Positions 16,383-23,478 of a stretch of 31,041 bases of DNA are shown in pieces. Source of the stretch: Hyphomicrobiales bacterium. Its GTDB lineage: Bacteria; Pseudomonadota; Alphaproteobacteria; Rhizobiales; Xanthobacteraceae. Each line of letters starts with the position of its first letter. The stretch's first letter is position 1. The notes under the pieces were generated by a model, which was given only the letters and a program-made list of their open reading frames with translations, did no database searches and was not told where the DNA came from. The position numbers and the translations under genes were made by a program. The DNA lies in the NCBI GenBank assembly GCA_003164375.1, contig PLTE01000362.1, positions 31,495 to 62,535 of the forward strand, given 5' to 3'.

Positions 16383-16506
16383 ATACGACGAAAACAGCGC
16401 TCGAAAATGTCAAGCCTGAGCATCCAGACGTGCGATCCGGCCCCGAAAAACAATCGAGTTCGTTGTCGCGGACTACTGATGTAGAGTAGCCTGGAAATCG
16501 GCAAAT

Positions 16507-16523
16507 GTGTTACGCGGTAACAC
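16507..16523. promoter_or_regulatory. 17-bp palindrome GTGTTAC-GCG-GTAACAC
   Basis: In the 288-bp gap before the decarboxylase gene, a perfect 7-bp inverted repeat with a 3-base centre is a good candidate operator. GGTAAC recurs at 16632-16637 and, as GGGTAACC, at 16659-16666, so the gap carries three related elements. The gap also has a 12-bp GC palindrome at 16666-120 bases upstream (16566-16577). No gene is seen in it. Confidence 0.4.
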
Positions 16524-16626
16524 TTTTCTCGACAAGTTGTAGCGAAGCGGCGTCGGGGCATGAGCCGCCCCGGGGCGATCTGCGAGTTTTAGGGCTTGAC
16601 GGCCCCTCCTTAATTCACGATCGCAT

Positions 16627-16671
16627 TGTGCGGTAACTTAAGGGGCAGTTCTCTTCAGGGGTAACCGCACA
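16627..16671 (+). promoter_or_regulatory. 5' leader hairpin enclosing the start of the decarboxylase gene
   Basis: TGTGCGGT (16627-16634) pairs with ACCGCACA (16664-16671), and pairing can extend inward by GTAAC/GTAAC with one mismatch. The 3' arm includes the A of the start codon, and the loop holds the AGGGG ribosome site (16657-16661). Such a structure could reduce initiation until melted or bound. Whether it forms in the mRNA depends on the transcription start, which I cannot place. Confidence 0.4.
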
Positions 16672-17663
16672 TGCATCTAGAAACCCGCGTGCTGGTGACC
16701 GGGGGAGCCGGATTCCTCGGCTCCCACCTGTGCGAGCGTTTGCTCAAGCAAGGCGCGAGCGTCATTTGCGTCGATAACTACTTTACCGGCACGCGACGCA
16801 ATATCGACGGCTTGCTCGACCATCATCGCTTCGAATTGATCCGTCACGATGTGACATTCCCGCTCTATGTCGAAGTCGACCAGATCTACAATTTGGCGTG
16901 CCCGGCCTCGCCGATCCATTATCAGCACGATCCCGTCCAGACCACAAAGACCAGCGTTCACGGCGCTATCAATATGCTTGGGCTGGCGAAGCGCCTGCGC
17001 GCCAAGATTCTTCAGGCTTCGACCTCCGAAGTCTACGGCGACCCCAGCGTTCACCCGCAGACCGAAGGCTATTGGGGCCACGTCAACCCGATCGGCCCTC
17101 GCTCCTGTTACGATGAGGGCAAACGCTGCGCAGAAACGCTATTTTTCGATTATTGGCGCCAGCACAAATTACGCATCAAGGTGGCGCGGATTTTCAACAC
17201 TTACGGTCCACGCATGCATCCGAACGACGGCCGGGTGGTATCGAACTTCATCGTGCAAGCATTGCTCGGGCGCGACATCACTATTTTCGGTGACGGCCTG
17301 CAAACGCGATCGTTTTGTTACGTCGACGATCTGATCGATGGCCTGACCCGGCTGATGAACACAGCCGACGAGATGACGGGCCCGGTCAATATCGGCAACC
17401 CGACGGAGTTTACAATGTTGGAGCTTGCCGCGCAGGTCATCGAACTTACCGGGTCGCGCTCGCGCATCGTGCATCGGCCCCGCCCGCAGGACGATCCACG
17501 ACAACGCCGCCCGGACATTTCGAAGGCCGACGATTTGCTCGGCTGGGCGCCGCAGACTGCACTACGCGACGGCCTCATACGCACCATCGCCTATTTCGAA
17601 AATCTCTTGAAGGACGATGCCATTCGCCCATTCATCGCTCAGGAACAGAGCGCAGAAGCTTGA
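16671..17663 (+). CDS. UDP-glucuronate decarboxylase (UDP-xylose synthase), SDR family
   Basis: A 330-residue extended short-chain dehydrogenase that converts UDP-glucuronate to UDP-xylose using tightly bound NAD+. The Rossmann motif VTGGAGFLGSH is at residues 8-18. The family-specific NLACPASPIHYQHDPVQT, the catalytic STSEVYGDP and SCYDEGKRCAE (Tyr-x3-Lys), and RIFNTYGPRMHPNDGRVVSNF all match bacterial and plant UXS proteins closely. Length is that of the soluble form without the N-terminal membrane anchor. AGGGG lies nine bases before the ATG. The next gene, a glycosyltransferase, begins 12 bp downstream and probably uses or builds on the xylose-containing glycan. Confidence 0.95.
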   Translation: MHLETRVLVTGGAGFLGSHLCERLLKQGASVICVDNYFTGTRRNIDGLLDHHRFELIRHDVTFPLYVEVDQIYNLACPASPIHYQHDPVQTTKTSVHGAINMLGLAKRLRAKILQASTSEVYGDPSVHPQTEGYWGHVNPIGPRSCYDEGKRCAETLFFDYWRQHKLRIKVARIFNTYGPRMHPNDGRVVSNFIVQALLGRDITIFGDGLQTRSFCYVDDLIDGLTRLMNTADEMTGPVNIGNPTEFTMLELAAQVIELTGSRSRIVHRPRPQDDPRQRRPDISKADDLLGWAPQTALRDGLIRTIAYFENLLKDDAIRPFIAQEQSAEA

Positions 17664-17675
17664 TACCGAGTTCAG

Positions 17676-18914
17676 ATGCCGCGCTTGATTTTCGTCAATC
17701 GGTATTTTTTCCCGGATCACTCAGCGACGAGTCAAATTCTTTCCGATCTCGCCGTCCACTTGTCCGGTAGCGGCCGCGACGTCCATATCGTCACCAGTAG
17801 GCAAATCTACGACGATCCCAAGGCGTCGTTGCCGGAGCATGAAATCGTCAATGGCGTGAACGTACATCGCGTCGCGTCGACCCGGTTTGGTCGCGGTGCC
17901 CTGGTCGGCCGCGGAATCGATTATCTGTCATTCTACAGGTCGGCCTACCATCGTCTCATCAATATAGCTCGGGTGGGCGATCTCGTCATTGCCAAAACCG
18001 ACCCGCCGCTGACTTCCGTCGTCGCCATGGCGGCGACACGCCGCACAGGCGCTCGTTTGATCAATTGGTTGCAAGACATTTATCCGGAAACCGCCGTGGA
18101 GATCGGCGTACCCATGATGCGCGGTCCTGTCGCCGCGGGCCTTGCCGTTTTGCGCGATCGCTCCTTGCGGGCTGCAGCGGCGACCGTCGTCGTCGGCGAG
18201 CTTATGGGTCGCAAGGCCGTGGCGCTTGGCGGAGCGCCGGCGACGATCCATGTGATCCCGAATTGGTGCAATGACGAGAACATCAAGCCCGTCGCGCAGG
18301 CCGAAAATCCGTTGCGTCGGGCCTGGGAATTGGCGGACAAATTCGTCTTTGGCTATTCGGGCAATCTGGGGCGGGCGCACGAATTCGACACCGTCCTCGC
18401 TGCCGCCGAACGGCTGCGCCACGATCCGCGCCTTGTTTTCCTTATGATCGGAGGCGGCAAGCGGTTCGAGGAATTGGGTCGGATCGTTAAAGAGCGCCGC
18501 CTCGCTGGCTCATTCCGTTTTATGCCATACCAGGCGCGGACATTGCTGCCGTTCTCGCTCGGCGTCGCCGATGCGCATTGGCTGTCACTTCATCCGAAAC
18601 TCGAAGGCCTCATTGTGCCCAGCAAATTCTACGGCATTGCCGCGGGCGGCAAGCCGATCGTTGTCATTGCCGACAAGAAAGGAGAACTAGGACAACTGGT
18701 GGCCCGATATGGCTGCGGATTTGCCATCGCGCCAGGCGATGCCGACGCACTGGTCGATGCTTTGCAGCGGTTGTTGCGCGAGCCCGAAACGGTCGCGGCA
18801 ATGGGCGGGCGGGCGCGAGCGATGCTCGACGCGCGGTTCACCCGGCAAATGGGTCTGGAACGCTGGCGCAGCTTACTTGATCGACTGCTCGAACAGCGAT
18901 TCAATCGACCGTAG
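17676..18914 (+). CDS. family-4 glycosyltransferase (WbuB-like)
   Basis: A 412-residue GT-B fold glycosyltransferase. The N-terminal acceptor domain starts RLIFVNRYFFPDHSATSQILSDLA, with KTDPPLT and NWLQDIYPETAVEIG, typical of WbuB/WcaI-like enzymes. The C-terminal donor domain has GYSGNLGRAHEFDTVL, the SLHPKLEGLIVPSKFYGIAAGGKP donor-binding motif (Glu310 first of the EX7E pair) and an FTRQMGLERW end. It would transfer a sugar from a nucleotide donor to a lipid-linked acceptor on the cytoplasmic face. It is co-transcribed with the UDP-xylose synthase gene. The donor is unknown, UDP-xylose being one candidate. Confidence 0.92.
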   Translation: MPRLIFVNRYFFPDHSATSQILSDLAVHLSGSGRDVHIVTSRQIYDDPKASLPEHEIVNGVNVHRVASTRFGRGALVGRGIDYLSFYRSAYHRLINIARVGDLVIAKTDPPLTSVVAMAATRRTGARLINWLQDIYPETAVEIGVPMMRGPVAAGLAVLRDRSLRAAAATVVVGELMGRKAVALGGAPATIHVIPNWCNDENIKPVAQAENPLRRAWELADKFVFGYSGNLGRAHEFDTVLAAAERLRHDPRLVFLMIGGGKRFEELGRIVKERRLAGSFRFMPYQARTLLPFSLGVADAHWLSLHPKLEGLIVPSKFYGIAAGGKPIVVIADKKGELGQLVARYGCGFAIAPGDADALVDALQRLLREPETVAAMGGRARAMLDARFTRQMGLERWRSLLDRLLEQRFNRP

Positions 18915-18966
18915 GATTTGTATTTCCCCGAGACCGGCTGGACGCACGCAAAATGCCCCGAGTGAT

Positions 18967-18980
18967 TTGATCTAGGTCAA
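18967..18980. promoter_or_regulatory. FNR/FixK-type box TTGAT-CTAG-GTCAA
   Basis: A near-perfect anaerobox 52 bp after the glycosyltransferase stop; TTGAT-N4-GTCAA fits the alphaproteobacterial FixK/FNR/Nnr consensus. No gene starts at the expected distance (about 42 bp to transcription start) on either strand, so it would be an orphan or drive an unrecognised transcript. Confidence 0.4.
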
Positions 18981-18997
18981 AGCGCCCGTAGGGCGCT
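18981..18997 (+). terminator. hairpin AGCGCCC-GTA-GGGCGCT after the glycosyltransferase
   Basis: A perfect 7-bp GC-rich stem with a 3-base loop lies 66 bp after the glycosyltransferase stop and directly abuts the FixK-like box. There is no T-run, so termination is uncertain. The 565-bp stretch 18915-19479 otherwise holds only the elements listed here; no reading frame in it has a credible start and ribosome site. Confidence 0.35.
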
Positions 18998-19240
18998 CGG
19001 GAGCAAGTTCGTCGCGCTCGCAACTAAGTAGCTTCTACGTTATAGGTTGCGTGTGGGGCGGCGCGATTACGGGGGTAACGCGTCGCCTTCCATTTTATGC
19101 GGCAGCGATATTGGCTGGATTCGGATCGGCCGCAGAGCGTCCTGTCAGGCGTTGTCGATCGGCAAATTCGCGGGCCTGTGCCTCCGGGGCCGTACCACGA
19201 TCTGCAGCACCGGCTCGGGCAGAGGACAAATTCACAGAAC

Positions 19241-19278
19241 AATAGAAAACGAGGCGCCGGAGCATCTCCGGCACCTCG
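19241..19278 (-). terminator. intrinsic terminator downstream of the lanthipeptide precursor
   Basis: Read on the minus strand, 13 bases (19278-19266) pair with 13 bases (19262-19250) with only one G-U wobble around a 3-base loop. The stem is followed at once by TTTTCTATT. This is the strongest intrinsic terminator in the window and points away from the precursor gene, ending its transcript about 200 bases beyond the stop codon. Confidence 0.8.
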
Positions 19279-19398
19279 TCGAAGACTTTGATCGGTACGA
19301 CGGTCAGGGCGAACGGCGCATCTTCGGGAACAAGCCTGATCCGGATTTGATCCGGGACGATATCCGACCTTCCGAAAAGATTATACCCCATCAAAATG

Positions 19399-19440
19399 CT
19401 AGAGCGCCAATCGCTTCGGCTTGAAGCGATCGCGCTCTAG
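19399..19440. repeat. palindromic intergenic element
   Basis: A 42-bp inverted repeat: outer arms CTAGAGCG and CGCTCTAG, inner arms ATCGCTTC and GAAGCGAT, a GGCTT loop and a small asymmetric bulge (CCA versus CG). Elements opening with CTAGAGCG and ending CGCTCTAG are a common dispersed palindromic repeat in Hyphomicrobiales genomes. Only one copy is in this window. It lies between the precursor stop and the terminator, so it would be in the precursor's 3' untranslated RNA and could protect it. Confidence 0.7.
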
Positions 19441-19479
19441 AAAGCCGAGACCGGTCTCACGACCAGTCGAAGATCAAGA

Positions 19480-19632
19480 TCAAGCCGGGCAGGTATCCAA
19501 GCCCGAGCAGAACGCGAGCGTGAAGGCGCCTGCCTTCTCCTTCATCGTGCCCGCCGCGGCTTCCAGCGCCTCGTCGGAAACGTCGAAGGTGAGGATCTCT
19601 TCTTCCCTCTGGTCGATGTTGCTGTCAGTCAT
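19480..19632 (-). CDS. lanA: class II lanthipeptide precursor peptide (LanA-like)
   Basis: A 50-residue ribosomal peptide precursor, divergent from the LanM gene. The N-terminal 28 residues are an acidic leader with EEEILTFDVSDEALEAAAG (residues 10-28), a helical leader type used by LanM substrates. The C-terminal part ends FTLAFCSGLDTCPA (residues 37-50), with two Cys (42, 48) and Ser43, Thr38 and Thr47 as dehydration sites; Thr29 is another. Cleavage after Gly28 or after the Gly35-Ala36 pair would give a 22- or 14-residue core. AAAGGA lies about nine bases before the ATG, a good promoter is upstream and an intrinsic terminator downstream. It is too short for most gene callers. The assignment rests on sequence pattern and position, not on a database search. 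Confidence 0.82.
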   Translation of the reverse strand: MTDSNIDQREEEILTFDVSDEALEAAAGTMKEKAGAFTLAFCSGLDTCPA

Positions 19633-19718
19633 AGCCTTGTTCCTTTCGTTCGCCAGCGGCGCCGGCGGTCACCTGGCAGGACGAGAAATCGTTAAAAACA
19701 CCCCCCCGCCTAGTGCCC

Positions 19719-19747
19719 ATTAAATCATCGGCTGCGCACACTGTAAA
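19719..19747 (-). promoter_or_regulatory. sigma70-like promoter for the lanthipeptide precursor
   Basis: On the minus strand, TTTACA (19747-19742) and TTTAAT (19724-19719) are separated by exactly 17 bases; each hexamer matches the sigma70 consensus at five of six positions. Transcription would begin near 19712, giving an 80-base leader before the precursor ATG that includes a G7 tract. Confidence 0.6.
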
Positions 19748-19752
19748 GACTA

Positions 19753-19766
19753 TCCGGCAGACCGGA
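19753..19766. promoter_or_regulatory. candidate operator TCCGG-CAGA-CCGGA
   Basis: A perfect 5-bp inverted repeat lies five bases upstream of the -35 hexamer of the precursor promoter, between the divergent precursor and LanM genes. It could be a regulator site for one or both. The remainder of the 426-bp gap (19633-20058) contains no gene I can support. Confidence 0.3.
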
Positions 19767-20058
19767 CAGGTGGCTGATTTATGACAGGAAACCGCTCAAA
19801 TTCTGTGGCGTATTTGGCGGCCGAGATACCGGCTCCAGAATGGTCCCAACGGCGTGGTCCGCGGGCCCTTGATCTGGGGCAAGCCAACCGCCAGAAAGAC
19901 CATCTGACGGCCCTTCAGGCGCCCCGCCGGCCATACGCCCCGGCGTGGAATACTGCTTCCACGGCTAAAGGGCGAGCAACGCGCGGGCGACAGCAGAGCG
20001 GCGGACGAGAGCAATTGCGGCCCGGCTACGGATGGCGGATTCGATCGGAGGGCAATCG

Positions 20059-23000
20059 GTGGATGCTTTTCATGAGCGCTTGATCGTTGGCGCGGCAACC
20101 ATCGACGAACTCCTGTCGGACGGCTTCGAGCCATGCGCGAAACAGGCTCGTCCGGGCAGCGACGACGTTCTATTGGCCCGGCGGCTCGCGGCGTGGCGCC
20201 GGTCATCCGCCGCGGGCGACGACGCATTATTCAGCCGGCGGCTCGATCGGGATCGCTGGTCGGTCGCTTTGGTCCAGGAGCGGCTGGCAGCGGTCCGTCA
20301 CCGTGCATCCGCAGCGCTGCCCGCCTGGCTTGGCGATGCCATCTGGATCGAGGCGGCCCTGCAAGGCCCGGCCAAGAACGCCCCATCGACGGATGCCGAA
20401 CCGAGGGCCTCGGCCGGGCGACCCGAGCCGTGTGCATTCGAACAGCTGTATAGGCCGGTCGTCGAACAGGCGGAGGCGCTCGTGTGGGCCGGCCTCAACG
20501 CCGCGAGCCTGACCGCAAGCGCACGCGCCTGCCTCTGCCGTTCGCTGCTCATGGAACTGTCGGGGCTTTGTGTCGCGGCTATCTATGAGCGCTTTGCAAA
20601 ATCGCGGAACGCCGAGGCAAACCCGGCCGATCCGACGACGCAGACCGCGCCGGTGGCGCGGCCAACAGACGACACCGGAAGCGCACGCTACGATCAATTC
20701 GTCGCCGACATGAAAGCGGGAGGCTTCCGGCGCTTGTTCGAGGACAAGCCGGTGCTGTTGCGGCTGATCGCTTGCCTGACGCGGCAATGGATCGACACCT
20801 CGCGCGAATTCGTATTGCGGCTTGACCGCGATCTGCCGGTCATCCGTCGCGAGCTACTCGGATCACCCGCCGAAAGCCGCGTGACCAGGATCGAAGGCGA
20901 CCTCTCCGACCCCCACAATAACGGTCATTCGGTCCTGATCGTGAACTTCGAGGACGGGGCACGTATTGCATATAAGCCGAAGGATCTGCGGCTCGACGTC
21001 GCCTGGTACGAACTGGTCGCGCGGCTCAACCGCGCCGATCCTCCGGTCGACCTGAAGGCGCCGCGCGCGATCGCCCGGAACGGCTACGGCTGGACCGAAT
21101 TCATCGAACACACCGAATGCGCGGATGCCAAAGGTTGCGATCGATTTTTTCAGCGCGCCGGTGCCTGGCTCGCGCTGCTGCACTGCTTCGCGGCGACCGA
21201 TATGCATCAGGAGAACATGATCGCCGCCGGCGAACACCCGGTGCCGATCGATCTAGAGACGATCCTGCAGCCGAGCCCCGAGGAGCACAAGGCGAATGAT
21301 CCGGAAGGCGAAGCCTTCGACGCCGCAATGGAGATCGTCGGCAACTCGGTCATGACGGTCGGTCTTCTGCCCGCCTATGGACGATCTGTCGACAATAATG
21401 TTTTCGCCATGGGTGGCATGATCGGTGGCATGACCGCCGACGGGAATTTAAGAACCGTCATCAAATGGAACGGGATCAATTCCGACGCGATGCGGCCGAC
21501 GAAAGCGAAAGAGCAAAGCCCAATCACGCCAAATCTTCCGCACGTCGGTGGGCATTACGCGCGATTCACCGACCACGCAGAGCGTTTCGTCGCAGGTTTT
21601 GCAGATTACGCGGAATTCCTGCGGCGCCTGACAAGCTCCGAGACGCCGGCGGCTTTGTTCGAGAACTTTGCCGGCCTGCCGGTTCGCAAAATCATCCGCC
21701 CGACGCGATTCTATTACATGCTGCTGCAGCGTCTGAAAGATCACCGGACCATGGACGACGGCGCGATCTGGTCGGCCCAAGCCGACTTCGTCGCTAGGCT
21801 TTCGGAGTGGGACCAGGATGCCGATCCGCTCTGGCCGTTGCATCGCGCCGAACGCGCGGCGCTGCTCGGTCTGAACGTGCCGTATTTTATAACCCCGAGC
21901 GACGGCAACGCAATCTGCGACGCGACGGGCGTTTCGATCCGCACAGCGGCAACGGCTGGTCTCGACCGGGCCATAGCCCGTATGAAAACTTTCGATGCAC
22001 AAGAGATCGCCTGGCAGATCGCGGTGATCGAGGAAAACACCCAACAGCTGCCGCCGGCTGCCGGCGCGGCGACGTTGCCGGCCGCTGCCAAAGAGCCGCG
22101 CCAGGACCACTTCGGCGGCAGCGCCATGGGCGCATCGACCAAGCGGATTTTTCTCGCCGAATCCGACCGGATCGCCGCCGAACTGTCGCATTATGCCATT
22201 CGGCGCGGACCGGGCGCAGCTTGGATCGGCCTCGACTGGCTTGGCGACGCGGAGGTTTTCCAGCTCGTTTGCCTCGGCCCGGATCTCTATAACGGCGCGA
22301 CCGGCATCGCGCTTTTTCTCGCCGCCCATGCGGCGATGACCGGATCGGCGCCCTCAGGAGAGCTTGCGCTCGCCGCCCTGTCGCATCTGCGCAAGAATCT
22401 AAAAAGCCGCAACGCGGCACGCATGGCCCGTTCGCTCGGCATCGGCGGCGCCGTCGGCCTAGGCTCGATCGTCTATGCGCTCGCCGTCATGGCAAAGTGC
22501 CTTCACAACGACGGCTTGCTTGCTGACGCGCATGCGGCAGCGCGACTCTTCACCGATGAGCTCATCGCGGCGGACAAACAATTGGACGTCATGGGCGGCA
22601 GCGCCGGCGCGATCCTCGCCTTGCTGCGTCTGTACCGCGACAGCCAATCCGGCGAGGCGCTCGCGCGCGCTGTAAAGTGCGGCGAACACCTGTTGCGGCA
22701 ACAACGAATCGGAACCGAGGGCCGCCGGAGCTGGGTCGGACAGGGCTCGGGCGCGCGGGGCTTGAACGGCATGTCGCACGGCGCGGCGGGCTTTGCTTAT
22801 GCGCTCGCCGCGCTTTCGGCGGCAACGGGGCGTGAAGAATTTGGCCAAGCCGCAGCGGAATGTTTGGCGTTCGAGAATGCGAGCTTCGATGCCGCGCGGC
22901 ATAACTGGCCGGATCTGCGCGGCGGCGGCGAACCACAATGGCCGTGCCAGTGGTGTCACGGCGCGCCCGGGATCGGGCTGGCGCGCCTCGCCACATCGAA

Positions 23001-23355
23001 ACGCGGCGCGATGGATGCCAATTCTCTGAAATTCGATATCTGCAATGCTCTCGAAGCCGTTGAACACGGCTCGCCAATGCCGGTGGATACGCTCTGCTGC
23101 GGCACTCTCGGTGGCATCGAGTTCTTTTGCGAGGCGGCGACTGTGCTGCATCGTGGCGACCTGCGGGAACTTGCCGCGCGACGGCTTCAGGCGGTGCTGG
23201 CGCGTGCCGGCACTGCCGGCGATTACCGCTGGAACAGCGGTAAGCGGCAATTCAATCTGGGCTTGTTTCGCGGTCTCGCCGGCGTTGGCTACACGCTATT
23301 ACGTCAAGCCGCGGACGCCGGCGCCGTTCCTCCCAACGTCGTAATCTGGGAATAG
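20059..23355 (+). CDS. lanM: class II lanthipeptide synthetase LanM (CCG-type cyclase)
   Basis: A 1098-residue bifunctional enzyme that phosphorylates and eliminates Ser/Thr and then forms lanthionine thioethers. The dehydratase (DUF4135) half has its kinase-like site: Lys306 in AYKPK, D-x-H-x-x-N at Asp381/His383/Asn386 (DMHQEN) and Asp398 in PIDLETIL. The LanC-like half has His907 (MSHGAAG), Cys966 (WCHGAPG) and Cys1013-Cys1014 (LCCGTLGG). The usual Cys-His-Gly zinc motif is therefore Cys-Cys-Gly, as in ProcM-like enzymes. GGAGGG six bases before the GTG at 20059 decides this start; an ATG at 20032 has no ribosome site and would add nine residues. Length is normal. It is divergent from the precursor gene and no tailoring gene follows. 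Confidence 0.95.
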   Translation: MDAFHERLIVGAATIDELLSDGFEPCAKQARPGSDDVLLARRLAAWRRSSAAGDDALFSRRLDRDRWSVALVQERLAAVRHRASAALPAWLGDAIWIEAALQGPAKNAPSTDAEPRASAGRPEPCAFEQLYRPVVEQAEALVWAGLNAASLTASARACLCRSLLMELSGLCVAAIYERFAKSRNAEANPADPTTQTAPVARPTDDTGSARYDQFVADMKAGGFRRLFEDKPVLLRLIACLTRQWIDTSREFVLRLDRDLPVIRRELLGSPAESRVTRIEGDLSDPHNNGHSVLIVNFEDGARIAYKPKDLRLDVAWYELVARLNRADPPVDLKAPRAIARNGYGWTEFIEHTECADAKGCDRFFQRAGAWLALLHCFAATDMHQENMIAAGEHPVPIDLETILQPSPEEHKANDPEGEAFDAAMEIVGNSVMTVGLLPAYGRSVDNNVFAMGGMIGGMTADGNLRTVIKWNGINSDAMRPTKAKEQSPITPNLPHVGGHYARFTDHAERFVAGFADYAEFLRRLTSSETPAALFENFAGLPVRKIIRPTRFYYMLLQRLKDHRTMDDGAIWSAQADFVARLSEWDQDADPLWPLHRAERAALLGLNVPYFITPSDGNAICDATGVSIRTAATAGLDRAIARMKTFDAQEIAWQIAVIEENTQQLPPAAGAATLPAAAKEPRQDHFGGSAMGASTKRIFLAESDRIAAELSHYAIRRGPGAAWIGLDWLGDAEVFQLVCLGPDLYNGATGIALFLAAHAAMTGSAPSGELALAALSHLRKNLKSRNAARMARSLGIGGAVGLGSIVYALAVMAKCLHNDGLLADAHAAARLFTDELIAADKQLDVMGGSAGAILALLRLYRDSQSGEALARAVKCGEHLLRQQRIGTEGRRSWVGQGSGARGLNGMSHGAAGFAYALAALSAATGREEFGQAAAECLAFENASFDAARHNWPDLRGGGEPQWPCQWCHGAPGIGLARLATSKRGAMDANSLKFDICNALEAVEHGSPMPVDTLCCGTLGGIEFFCEAATVLHRGDLRELAARRLQAVLARAGTAGDYRWNSGKRQFNLGLFRGLAGVGYTLLRQAADAGAVPPNVVIWE

Positions 23356-23478
23356 CCGGGCTTTTGCGCACCGCAAGAGTGAAAGGATTCACAGCTCGGT
23401 GCCACCGCACGAAACTGTTCAGTGTGAACCGTGCAATCTCGCGTTCCGCGTCTTAATCGTGATAGCGTGTCCCGGACA

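Noticed and set aside
19095..19394. 99-codon minus-strand frame between the glycosyltransferase and the precursor gene
   Set aside because: It runs straight through the intrinsic terminator at 19241-19278, has no ribosome site and shows no family pattern.
19399..19440. The 42-bp palindrome as the precursor's terminator
   Set aside because: It has no T-run on the minus strand, whereas the stem at 19241-19278 does; its form fits a dispersed intergenic repeat.
19781..20083. 100-codon plus-strand frame before LanM, considered as a second precursor
   Set aside because: No Cys, no leader-like segment, no ribosome site, and it overlaps the LanM start in another frame.
21448..22329. 293-codon minus-strand frame antisense to LanM
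   Set aside because: It lies wholly inside a full-length LanM gene and has no recognisable domain.
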